Origin: Porodaedalea pini
Taxonomy: Eukaryota; Basidiomycota; Agaricomycetes; Hymenochaetales; Hymenochaetaceae
Assembly (NCBI GenBank): GCA_002794775.1
Contig: NBAY01000025.1
Coordinates: 62,001 to 126,000, forward strand
Length of the DNA stretch: 64,000 nt
Reading direction: 5' to 3'
This document shows, piece by piece, positions 23,333 to 33,549 of this stretch (the stretch's first letter is position 1; the number at the start of each line of letters is the position of its first letter). Both the position numbers and the translations under genes were made by a program. Under the pieces are notes generated by a model that made no database searches, was not told the DNA's origin, and saw only the letters and a list, made by a program, of their open reading frames with translations.

Positions 23333-23703
23333 CTTGGACCTTCTGTATGACTAATTCTTTGTTGTTTCTGCTCTTTGCAAGCCTTTTTTATATTTGTTCT
23401 CTACATTACTCAGTTGGACCAGCTGCGGTAATTTTAGTAACCATCATGGAAGAAAAATGTAGCAACACGCTTGAAAATTGGAGACACTCTGGAAGGTAAA
23501 CAAAGTGTTATAAGGGGCTCAATTCCATACAAATTGCCAGGATCTAACCATCCTAATCCATGACCCTCAATGGCCATTAATATTGCTTCCTCGCCTGCTA
23601 AGGCCAGCTTCTCGAAAATGCTCCTTGTGCAGGCTTTGCAATGGCAGATGGGGAGGACAAGCAGAATGACAAACCAGCCTTGGCCGTGGCAACCGCCTAG
23701 GAC
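23333..23703. repeat. Dispersed repeat, copy 2 (inverted to 15340-15725)
   Basis: Partner of 15340-15725 in opposite orientation. A minus-strand ORF (23790-23434, 118 codons) spans it, but the other copy is not open over the same stretch, so coding capacity is doubtful. Confidence 0.7.
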
Positions 23704-24640
23704 CATTATGGACCTATGCTGTCCAACAATGTTCAAGTGTCTGGGGTCCACCACAGAGATTTGCTTCCAGACCCTGCAATCACACGACAACTGGAATATT
23801 AATCTGACAGAACCATAAACCTAACAAATTTTCAGAGGACCCCCAGCAATATTAATGCCTTACCCAGACACTTTTGAACAATTTTGAGTGCAAATGCCTG
23901 AGGTAACCCGGATAAAACTGGTCAAAATTTGTGAAAAAGGTGAGGAACCTCATGATCATTAGTAATCTTTCCAGAAGTAGATGGGGCCAGCAGCGTGAGT
24001 TTTGGAAGGCTTTGTGAATGCTTGAAAAGGCAATTTATAAGCAGAATTGCTCTCACACAAGACTGGCACGAGGTACACCATTTAGTGATTGGCCTACATG
24101 CTTGTTTATTTGATCATTTTCTACAAACCTGCAGCAGCTCTTTGTGAGCCTGAAATAACAGTATAAATAGTTCTTTATTATTTTGTATCACCTCAGATGT
24201 TCACAACCCACAGAAATGACTAGTACTGAGGTGGATTATACCATAGATTATTTGTATCTAGTTTACTCCTACTTACACGTAGTTCTAGTTTACCTTTGCT
24301 ATTAGGTGAATATATTATAGATGTTCGTGACCCGCGTAAATGACTGAGTTTACCTTTGCTATTAGGTTGCGTGTTGCATGGTTCTGTCTCACTGAACATC
24401 AGATTATGAGCCTTGCTTGAACCCTGTAGATGCTGAATACCATTTCGCTTGACTTGTGCGCCCGACATGTTGTCTCCGTCACAAAATACCCTTCCCATGA
24501 CTGTTCCAAAGCTCAAGACAAGTGGAAAGAACCGGTTGCTCTTTTTGAACCACTTCCAACTCGCTGTGAAGATGAAAGGAAAGTGGGGACACCTTGACAG
24601 TTCCTCAATGCATCCCCAGCCTGCAGATAATGCCACTGTT
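23704..24640. other. No gene recognised
   Basis: Contains a minus-strand ORF at 24636-24220 with no recognised domain and a short internal direct repeat (TTTACCTTTGCTATTAGG near 24290 and 24349). Nothing else is evident. Confidence 0.45.
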
Positions 24641-24651
24641 ATGGCAGCAAT

Positions 24652-25365
24652 TTGGCTGGTGAGGAGGATCCTAATGAGGACCTGTTAGAGCGACAGGCAA
24701 GCTGGGACAGAGATGAGGACATAGCACTGTACCTGCTGTCACAGCACCTGTCTGATTCAATGCTTGTCCATGTCGAGTGCTACATTCTGTGTTCTGTGCA
24801 TTGGCAGTCAATTGTGCAGGAGTACGTCGAGAAGTCCATATATGCACTGACCTCCCTGCGTGCTGATTTCCTCGAACCCAAGCTCCCGGATGGAGCTGAT
24901 GTTTGTGAATTCTTGAATGAACTGCACACAAAGTGCAAGTCCCTGGCCCAGTCCAGCATAGATATATCTGCCACCGACTTTTGTTTGACCATCATTTCAT
25001 CCCTTCCCTGCTATTTGGGCTCCTCTGCGTCTGCCCAGCTCACATCTGCACAAGTAGTGGTGCAAAACATGGCTCTATGGAGCCTGAATCCACCTACTCC
25101 TGAGCAGCACAAAGCCTCAAAAATTGTTGATCCCAAAATCTTGATCCATATTGTTTCAGATGAGGCTGACCGACGCAAATGCGAACACCCGAAACGACCA
25201 GCTAAGTCATTGGGAAAGGACAAGGATGAGGCTCTCCTTGTGAGCATGTCATCCTCAAAGTCAAAGAATGAGCCAAGGCCCCATGGTGCATGTTGGAACT
25301 GTGAGGAGACTGGCCATCTGCGTGCCAAGTGCACAAAGGCAAAGAAACCCAAGGGCAGGAACTAG
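24652..25365 (+). CDS. Copia-type Gag-like protein, right copy
   Basis: Open frame of about 237 codons. It contains a Gag/UBN2-like helical region (LERQASWDRDEDIALYLL, then SDSMLVHVECYILCS, then EYVEKSIYALTSLRADFLE), a Pro- and Lys-rich linker, and a retroviral-type zinc knuckle C-WN-C-EETG-H-LRAK-C (residues 214-227, CX2CX4HX4C). This matches Ty1/Copia Gag polyproteins, which package element RNA in virus-like particles. The first codon shown is TTG; no ATG is in frame close by, so the 5' end is truncated or lies in another exon. No pol region follows; the downstream neighbour is an ABHD-like pseudogene. It is therefore a retrotransposon fragment although the frame is open. Confidence 0.75.
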   Translation: MAGEEDPNEDLLERQASWDRDEDIALYLLSQHLSDSMLVHVECYILCSVHWQSIVQEYVEKSIYALTSLRADFLEPKLPDGADVCEFLNELHTKCKSLAQSSIDISATDFCLTIISSLPCYLGSSASAQLTSAQVVVQNMALWSLNPPTPEQHKASKIVDPKILIHIVSDEADRRKCEHPKRPAKSLGKDKDEALLVSMSSSKSKNEPRPHGACWNCEETGHLRAKCTKAKKPKGRN

Positions 25366-25682
25366 TTCTGCGACTACGAAGACGATGCTCACTTGGAGCA
25401 TTTAAACAATATCACGAACAGCTTTTAGACGTCTGAATCTGCCTCTCTTTCCCATGACTGCTGGGGTGATCTACATGCCTACCACCAATCTCAAGCCTCT
25501 GCATGGAATGAAGAAACTCCTACCAGCCTGTGAGATTCCATCGTCATTCGTGTCGAGCACGTGGAGCTGGTAGGCTGCGGGCAACAAAGAGAGTGTGGCG
25601 AGTGAGGAGCGGCTGCTGAGGTGCATACCCATCCAGATACACCCAACTTGTCTGAGTACTGACAGAGAATGTCTTTGGCAGG

Positions 25683-26900
25683 ATGTTACCATTCTACCAG
25701 TCGTCAACCTGGCCACGTCAGAATGCAGACTTACCTGTCGTTGGCACATCTGAGTGCGCTGTACTCTATTTGCCAAAATGTTTGATCAATGTGTTCTCCA
25801 TTACCCTTACCACACCTCCATCCTCACCCAGCACACCTCCTGCAGTCATGCTGCATGGTTTTGAAGCAGGTACTTGCCTTTCCTTTTTTCTCCCAATTGA
25901 GATGAAGAGAGCTGATGAACAACTAATTTGCAGGCCTCAGTTTCTACTTCCATAACTACCCTGACTTTGCCACTGGGTCACATGCACTGGCACACCAGTA
26001 TACTCACTTGACTGGCTCAACATGGGCCGCTCTGCACGTGTCATCGTTCAGGTGAAACACACCAACTTTCTGGGGTGTGTTGGATAGGCAGAGTCTTTTC
26101 TTCCTCGATGCGTTAGAAGAATGGTGCGTGCGCAAGGACCTAGAGCACATGATGCTCTTCGGGCACTCACTTGACGTGTTCCTCGCTATGGCATGTGTGG
26201 ACCACCACTCAGAGTGCATCGCGAAGCTTGTGCTGCTCAGCCCTGTGGGTGTGCTTGGAAAAAATGGGCATCAAGAATGGATGCTCCCCAGAGCCGGCGA
26301 CAAATCAGCAGGTGAAGATGGTGCATGAAGAGCAGAAGGAGAAGTGGGAGAAGGAGTCGATGATGAGGTGTTTGCTCACCTACCTGCAGGAGGAGGGCTG
26401 CAGTCTATTTCAGATTGTCAGGAGTCTAACAGTATTTGGGCCTGTGCTTGTGGGCAAAGTGTGTCTCTTCTGACTTCATACAACTCTTATTTAGAGCTTT
26501 CGTTGACTGGTCCATCAGACAGTATTCCTTCATGCCGCTTCTCCGGCCTTACAGAAGAGGAGATGCGCAACCTGCATGACTATATACTAAACATCACCTT
26601 CACAAAGGGCTCTGGTGAGTACTGCATATGTTAGTTTTTTACCTCCTTTCTTTCCTGAGGCTTTTATTGACTCTAATCTCATCAAGCATGCATCCTCGCA
26701 CCTTTCGCGCATGCACACGTGCCCCTCGTGGACCACGTACACACCCTCAAAATGCCGGTCAGATTTGTCTGTGCACACATATCCAGTTTAATCTCTTTAC
26801 CCTTCTGCTCATACTTATAACTCCTGCAGGCAGTGACCATGACTGGATGGACCCAGAGGGTGGCACACAATCCTTAGAATGCCTCCGTGCTGCCATGATG
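25683..26900 (+). pseudogene. ABHD4/5-CLD1-like serine hydrolase pseudogene, right copy
   Basis: Plus-strand remnant of an alpha/beta hydrolase with intron positions still visible. Pieces in order: PPAVMLHGFEAG (25845-25868), intron with GT..TTGCAG, FYFHNYPDFATGSHALAH, then LFFLDALEEWCVRKDLEH and LFGHSLDVFLAMA (nucleophile elbow near 26158, Ser present but second Gly pair lost). A frame change near 26270 leads into KWEKESMMRCLLTYLQEEG, then a further change to FSGLTEEEMRNLHDYILNI, KGSGEYCI, APFAHAHVPLVDHVHTLK, and after an intron SDHDWMDPEGGTQSLECL (C-terminal HDW/acid motif). Family members deacylate or acylate phospholipids at lipid droplets or mitochondria. The frame changes make this copy non-functional. 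Confidence 0.85.
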
Positions 26901-27289
26901 CCGAAATGTACATTGTTCAGAATGCAGGACACCATGATTAGTCTATCTCTTTTATTTCCCTTTCTGAGTTCATGTTCATGTGACATTTTCCCTGTAGTAT
27001 ACCTAGACAACCCAAACTACGTCAATGAGCTTTGCTCTTGGAGTTCTGGAATGAATGAAGAAAGAAGTATGATGACCTGGCTGCAGGCATTTGTTTAGTT
27101 CAGTAAACAGGCCCCGTCAACATCAGAGAACCTGTTCCTATGTTATGACAGATGCAATATGGGATAAGGCCTTGAATAGCCAGAGGGAAGCAAGAAAGGC
27201 ATGGGCTTCCCATTCGCAAGCAGAACAGGTTCTGACTGTGAGTTTTATGACTGGTGATGTTTCTAAATTTGCTAATTTGATGTAGTCGG

Positions 27290-27680
27290 CCTCCCTCAGT
27301 GTGTTTACAACAATGCGGAGCCCATTGCTGACTTTGGTACTGAGCTTGACCTCGAAGGCCCACCGGCACAACTTGTTGCAGAGCCTGAACCACCTGCCAT
27401 TTCGATGGCGGGCTGCTTTGTGCGACGATGCGTGCTGCCCACCTGATACCGAGACCTGCTGCCAGATGTCCTTGCTGGTGAAGTCATCTTTGAGACAAGC
27501 CCAGGTGTGTAGGATGCTGTCACTAACGTCACAGAGACAGAATCCATGGATGATGTTCCTTTCTGTCTATTTCGATCAGACTGCAACAAATTTGGCTTGT
27601 GTAAAGTCTTCAGATGTGCTCCTATTCACTACTGGAAACTGCGCTAAATGTGGTTGCCTCCCCTGTTGGTGAAAGTATGT
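27290..27680 (+). pseudogene. Possible transposase fragment, right arm
   Basis: Mirror of 510-902. Acidic and Pro-rich N-terminal-like text is followed by MDDVPFCLFRSDCNKFGLCK. It resembles the start of Plavaka/CACTA-type transposases but is broken by stops. Low certainty. Confidence 0.25.
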
Positions 27681-28190
27681 AATTGTACGCCGATTGAACT
27701 ATGCACGCCACATGCAGTACATAAAGTTGTACTCTAGCTGATGAAGACGAATGCCTGACTGGGATGAAAGGACGTTATGAACCTATCGTGGGCCTTACTG
27801 TACTGTGTACATTCTATATCTGTGCCTTTGTCCATTTGGGACTCCTTCGACTGCTTGAGCAGCTTCATCTCTGTGAAGGACCGCTTAGTCCTCCCACTGA
27901 ATTGTTGTGCCTCTTGAAACATGTGTGCAATCGGCACTGCTCGCAGTCATGAAGTCCAATTATCACACCTCTCGATACATTATGACCAGATTCAATAATA
28001 CAAGGAACTCTGCAATCAGCACCGCTTGCAATGTCATACAGTCTCACTGTTCAGCCCACTGAATTGCTCCACCTCTCAATACATTGCAACCAGGCTTGAT
28101 AGTTTATGGAGCTTGCTCGCTCCCCTGATCTAAATGTCCTTATTTCACATTTTCATGTCTCTTTGCCTGGAAATATTAGTATTAATGGCA

Positions 28191-28960
28191 CAGATAAATT
28201 GCACTGAAAAATGTGGGAAAAGCCAGTGTGATCATCGGCAACACCATCTGCTCCATGTAACATATTAGCATGTGTCAGGCGTATATTCCGTCAATTTTTA
28301 TTAGACATTCATGAAAACTGTCACAAGCGGTGAGCAAACAACAGAATATCCAGGTATGCATATGGGTGTGAAAACAGCTGTAATATCACCTCTGTAGAGC
28401 TTGCGTATGCGTAGCGCAGTTGGCCATGTAGCATGTATGCGGTGTGTGCCTGTCATGCCCACAGTCTGGTTGCAGTCGTACAGTCTGACTCAGATACAGT
28501 ATCCGTCCCATGAAAGCAATGCCTTGCCCTATTTGTCGCACCATACTCGCACGGCTGACTTGGAGTCATAAAAAAAGTTAGCGCCATCTTCTCCTCTCCT
28601 CCCTACTCGCAGGTTACTGACTCCATGCTTAGTGCAGATCACTCAGTCCGCACTCACTGTAAAGTACGTCTCCCACTTGCATTCATCACACGCACTCGTG
28701 CTTGACGTCTTACAGGTGAAATGGGGTGTTGGGTCATATTCAAGCTGCGTGTACAACTACGTTGGCGCCGGATGGCATGTTGTTGACAGAGCTAACAGTA
28801 ACATGGACGGACAGCGTCTCCAGTGCGACCTTAATGAGCATGCATGATGTGGCTCCATGGTTTGTGGCGACGTCCACTGCTATCCATTCCCCAGAGGGCA
28901 TGTGCTCAACTCGGCATGGACTTTCATTAATCTTGTGCACTTGCACAGATGAGGGAAACC
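28191..28960. other. No gene recognised
   Basis: Sequence just outside the inverted-repeat arm. ORFs overlap on both strands (for example 29150-28740 minus) but none has recognisable domains. Confidence 0.4.
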
Positions 28961-29658
28961 TGAGGTGCCTTTTTGGCATATAAAAGACATGTGGTTTGCA
29001 GTGATGAACAAGCAGCTCAAGCTGAAAGAAGCCCTTGAGATGGGCAGCTTCACTGGGCATTGCACACACCGCACTGACACTGAGCGCAACTCTCGCTCCC
29101 GCTCCCCACCCGTGTGTAACAAGAAAACCCAGAACTGTCCCCACTCCCAAGCACGACTAAAGAACTACTGCAGCACCCGCTCCCGCTCACCGACCAGGCA
29201 TGACTATAATTTCTGGAACCCCTGCCTCCGCTCGCCGACTAGGCCCGCATTGGACTGTCAGCACGTGTTTCTATGCGACTTCACAAAGGATACATTCACA
29301 TGCACAATGATTGTCTTTTTAGACTCCTTGCATCTGCACCAAGGAGACTTGTGTACCATTTTTCTGGAAAAACTATGGAAGCTGGGTGTGAACAGCAATG
29401 TATACATCGTCATTGACTGCTGCACACTTGTATTGGTAAGCCCTCATCATTTACCGCTTCTGCCTGAGTCAATATATTTACTACTACCATCTAAAGGTGA
29501 CTGCCAGCAAAGCGTTGAATATCGTGAAAGAGGAGAAGTTGAATGGGAGATCGGTAAGAACTAATAAGCACCTGAGATCATGCTGGGCTAACCTGCTTCT
29601 AGGTCTGGATCGCTGACTGCAAACCCCATTGCCAGGACCTTCATGTTTATACAATATA

Positions 29659-29681
29659 CAGTCGAACCTGTGTATAAGCAT
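29659..29681 (+). repeat. Left terminal inverted repeat of pogo-like element
   Basis: 23 bp from CAGTCGAACC to TATAAGCAT, identical to the reverse complement of 32102-32124. Preceded by TA. Confidence 0.95.
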
Positions 29682-29978
29682 ACCGGTGCATAAGCATTAC
29701 CTGTACATAAGCATTGATTTTTTGATCCACCAAACTCGGTAGGCGGAGAATTCAGGGTCCTATAAGTATTATCCCCATAAGCATTTGACATTAAGATTTG
29801 AACAAAAATTTAAACCAAAAATGCTTATCTAGAGGTCATCAGGTGATCATATACCCCCATATGGATGCTCTTGTGATGGGCTGTGGCTTGGCAAGCAATG
29901 ATTTTCGTGGTGTGCAGAAAGTAGATAGATAAGCAAAAAAAAACACCTGTCAGATACCCTTACTGCTCTATCTTCACC

Positions 29979-31915
29979 ATGTCTCAGGAGCTAGGTTGTG
30001 CTCAGAACCCAGATGGCACCTTGAAGGATACCAGTGAAATCCAATGGTCACACTCACGTGACAGCTCTCCTATACCTCTCACTGGCCCCGGACCGGAGCC
30101 AACTGCACTTACTGCACTTCCCACACTTCCTGTGCTTCCTGCACTTCCCACACCTGCGCTTCCTTCACTTCCTGAAGTTGATGCCCCACCAAAGAAGCCA
30201 TCACATGGGAAAATAGCAAAGCCTAAGACCTTTGGAAAGCGGTCTATTACAGCCACTGTTCACCCAGTGCAGAAGCGTGTTTCCTACACTAATGGTGATT
30301 GGCTTGAAATTCTCAACTTCGCCAAAGGTCCTGGGAAGGATCTACCGCAGCACAAAATTGCTGAGCATTTCCATTTTAAATGGCCCAAGCTTAACCAGTC
30401 TACCGTACACGATATCATGGCAAAGCAAAATGAATTACGGAAAGCAGCTCAGGAGGATCCCCAATTTGTATTTTTTTCACGGCCCCAGACTGTGAAACTT
30501 CCTCAATTGGAGGAAGCACTTACATTTTGGGTTAATACTGCTCAAGGCCGAATCAATATTACGAGTGCGGTTCTCAAAGTCAAAGTTGAGCAATTTGCTA
30601 ATCAGCTTGGAATCCTGGATGATCTGCGCCTTTCCCTTTCCAATGGCTAGGTTGAATCATTCAAGCAACGACATGGGCTTTGAGAAATCTGGCTTCATGG
30701 TGAGGCCGCTTCTATTTCCCCTGATGATGTCGCAGCTGCTCGGAAGCGTCTCCAGACCACTCTTTTGGGTTACAAACCATGTGACATATACAATTTCGAT
30801 GAAACAGGCCTCTATTATAGGATGCCACCAGATCGCACACTCGCTACACAGCAGATTTCTGGTGGAAAAGGGGACAAAACACGAATTACGCTTGGGTTAA
30901 TTACAAACTCGGATGGATCAGATATTAGGGCTCCTCTTTTTTTAGGCCATGCACGTAAACCTCGGTGCTTCCAGAAGAAAGAAGGTGTTGATCTTGGATT
31001 TTACTACTTTTGGAATAAAAAAGCGTGGATGACAGGCTCAGTTTTCAAGATGTGAGTGAAAATTTATTTTATTTCTTATCCATTAATTGATAATAAACTT
31101 TATCAAGTTTTCTTGAGGACCTTGACAGAGATATGTGCACTCAGGAGCACAAGATTTGCCTCACAATCGACAATGCACCATCTCACATTTTCGATCCAAA
31201 GGCGCTTACAAACACAGAGGTTATTTTCCTTGACCCAAATATGATGTCACACATCCAGCCAATGGACGCCAGGATTATTCGTGCATTCAAGGCACATTAT
31301 CGGCGCTTGTTCATTCTTGGTGCTCCAGGTCGTTATGAAGAAGGGGCTGAAAAGATATATTTTATCGATCAGCTTCAGGGAATGCGTCTTGTTATGGAAG
31401 CTTGGGATCTAATAACACCGAAAACCGTCGCAAACTGCTGGAAGCATGCAGGTATTCTTAGCACAGGCACATCCGACTCGGCGGTCAGAACTATAAACCA
31501 GGATGTCGGAGTCAAGAAGGCCATTACAGAACTTGAAGAAGCACTGAAGGAACTTTCTATGGAAGCTGGAACCAAGGACGTGCAGGAGGTTGAAGAACTT
31601 CTTGATGTGGAGTGTGAGAAAATCACAGAGGCCGAGTGGACGGACAACGAAATTATCTCACAGGTTAGGCTGAACCAAATGGAGGCGGAAGGCCAGCACA
31701 TTCCTGAGCTAGAACCTCCAGAACCAGAACCAGAGCCACTCATGAGCCTCCCAGAGGCTTGCCATGCGCTCTCGCAGCTCAATGCGCTTTTTCAAAGCTG
31801 GACCGGTGCAGAGTTCAGTCAGGCACACAAGCTGTTACCAAAGCTGCAACGGGAGCTTTGGAAGGAGATTAACAAGGGTCTAAACCAGGCTGATATTCGT
31901 AGTTATTTCTCTTAA
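29979..31915 (+). pseudogene. Pogo-type DDE transposase with two nonsense codons
   Basis: About 626 codons after removing one 56-bp intron (31052-31107, GTGAGT..TCAAG). The N-terminus has a Pro-Leu repeat (residues 45-66). A CENP-B-type HTH lies around residues 98-150, then a Tc5-type HTH from about 173. The DDE domain has D274 (NFDETG), D379 (TIDNAPSH) and D411 (PMDARI), with 31 residues between the last two. The acidic C-terminal tail includes PEPEPEP. Two in-frame stops interrupt the second HTH: TAG at 30648-30650 in a Trp position and TGA 12 codons later, probably from CGA. All catalytic Asp are present. Protein 1 would end at residue 223, so the copy is non-autonomous today. Confidence 0.9.
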
Positions 31916-32101
31916 AGTGTCCTTTTCAACTATTTAACAGCTGAAAATAATGTAAATGTCTTCACCTGCGCGCGTGGGTCTTGACATTGGATTGCGTGAG
32001 ACAGCATTCCATAAATGGAAATAACTTTATTTGTTTATTATGCAATAACGCGGACAAGCATTACTGTCTATAAGCATTGGCTGATGTGTCCACCGAGGTC
32101 A

Positions 32102-32124
32102 ATGCTTATACACAGGTTCGACTG
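32102..32124 (-). repeat. Right terminal inverted repeat of pogo-like element
   Basis: 23 bp, reverse complement of the left end, followed by TA at 32125-32126. Confidence 0.95.
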
Positions 32125-32945
32125 TACATGGAGGTGTCTTTTAACAAACGCTGGCTGTGCACCTTACATTGCATAAAATTTGAAATAGCCAGTGAGATGA
32201 ATGCTCTCCTACACCTGCTTGGTGAAGAGACGGACAACAAAAATTTCTTTTCCTTAAATGGGCAATTGCCAACAGTTTTGTGCCAGATAGAATGGGAAAA
32301 AAGTTCGAAGGATGGGAAAAACACCATTGTAAGCTCAATTATCCTCTCCCCTTAAATTTTTACTTTTATCTGGTGTAGCATATTTTTAGTGCGGAGATGT
32401 TGCATGGGTCGTCTGAGATAACCAGTACCTTGCCAGATGACTTGTCTGATGGTGATGGTGCTGGCAGTGTTGCTGACAACAGTGACAAGGACAGCGATGG
32501 CTATGGCAACAGGGACAACAATGATGGCGACCAAGAGAACTCCTGTGCAGATACAATCTCGCACACAAAACAAATCACCGTGGATGTCGCACTCAAATTT
32601 CTACATGCTCTCAACGAGGCATATGCAGAAATACAGGACAATGTAAGTGGGAAAGAGGTCTGTCCTATCTTATATTCCCTACTCTTATATCTGAGATTGA
32701 TCATGGCTATGCTGTATTAGATGTCGAAAAAACAGAAAAAACATTGGGCAGAAAAAATAGTGGAAGGGGCAAAAAAGGCAGGGAGTATGGTACCAAGTCA
32801 ACATGCCATGCAGAAGTTGGCAGACCCGGACTATTACGTGCAGAGGTACACGGACCTGTACAAAGCATGCATGGCTCGTGCTACCACAGCAATTTTCAAA
32901 ACAAGAAAGGGGTGGATTGGAGAACCCCAGTCAAAGACGTAGTTT

Positions 32946-33549
32946 CAACAATGTTTTTTTCACTTTCTGTGCAGTTTTCTTTTTTTTGTTGGTTCCATTC
33001 ATGGGGCCTAGTATGTATGTGCCTTGTGATCTCTGAATTGACAAACCTAGCTTCCTCTGCATCTTCCGTAAAGGTCAAATAGATCCAATGATGCACATTA
33101 GAGCATGGCAGCAGCTGGAGTCATTTGTTACCAGTTAGTTTGTGCACTTGCAGATCTGCCTAGGCATGACCTCATGCTCAAGAATGTATTAAGACCACCT
33201 GACCATGAGAAACTACCGCAAATATTAAAACTGTTTCTGTACACTGAGAATGTATTAGAACTTCCACCCAATTTCATATTAATATTGTTCAAAAGCAGCG
33301 AGCCGGGGACCTCGGTGAGACAAATATTGGATTCTACATACTCACAATATATCCTTTATTGCTTAAACAAATGTCAAATACACATGCATGTGCAATAAAA
33401 GTTTTTGATGTTATTTCAAGTTCCTGGAAACATTCCAAGTCAATTCAAATAAGAGTGTCCATAATCCTACTACTGACTCTTAAGCAGTGATCATAATCAT
33501 AATTTCTCATTCAAACAATGGTTAAAAGAGTTCTCCATCTTGCGAACTG
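32946..33549. other. No gene recognised
   Basis: A 97-codon plus-strand ORF (33105-33398) has no recognisable motif. Poly-T near 32950 and AT-rich sequence precede the pseudokinase gene 3' end. Confidence 0.4.

Larger units (their letters stand above)
24642..28190. repeat. Right arm of large inverted repeat
   Basis: Reverse-complement partner of 1-3549. Gag and hydrolase remnants read on the plus strand here. The 21.1 kb between the arms is unrelated single-copy and repeat sequence. Confidence 0.95.
29659..32124 (+). mobile_element. Pogo/Tigger-like DNA transposon, complete
   Basis: A 2466-bp element bounded by 23-bp terminal inverted repeats starting CAGTCGAACC and flanked by TA at 29657-29658 and 32125-32126, the target duplication of Tc1/mariner-pogo elements. 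Subterminal copies of (T/C)ATAAGCAT occur repeatedly inside both ends (left near 29672-29710 and 29780-29800; right near 32050-32105) and may be transposase-binding sites. It encodes a CENP-B-type DDE transposase on the plus strand. It sits in an exon of the 28965-32945 gene, same orientation. Confidence 0.95.
28965..32945 (+). pseudogene. Gene of unknown function, split by a pogo-like element
   Basis: Plus-strand exons with consistent frame. Exon 1 (from about 28965, start uncertain) contains SRSRSPPVC and TRSRSPTRHDY Ser-Arg stretches and ends VYIVIDCCTLVL at GT 29434. Next come VTASKALNIVKEEKLNGRS, an intron of about 49 bp, and VWIADCKPHCQDLHVYTIY. That exon is cut by the element at 29659-32124. 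Joining across one TA keeps frame into MEVSFNKRWLCTLHCIKFE. Later exons encode an acidic run (DDLSDGDGAGSVADNSDKD), VDVALKFLHALNEAYAEIQDN and, after an intron ending at 32720, MSKKQKKHWAEKIVEGAKK to a stop near 32942. No family is recognised. It was intact at insertion, because the host frame across the junction has no stop. Confidence 0.55.

Noticed and set aside
23434..23790. 118-codon minus ORF as an intact gene
   Set aside because: The related copy at 15340-15725 is not open over the same length, so it is more likely part of a decayed repeat.
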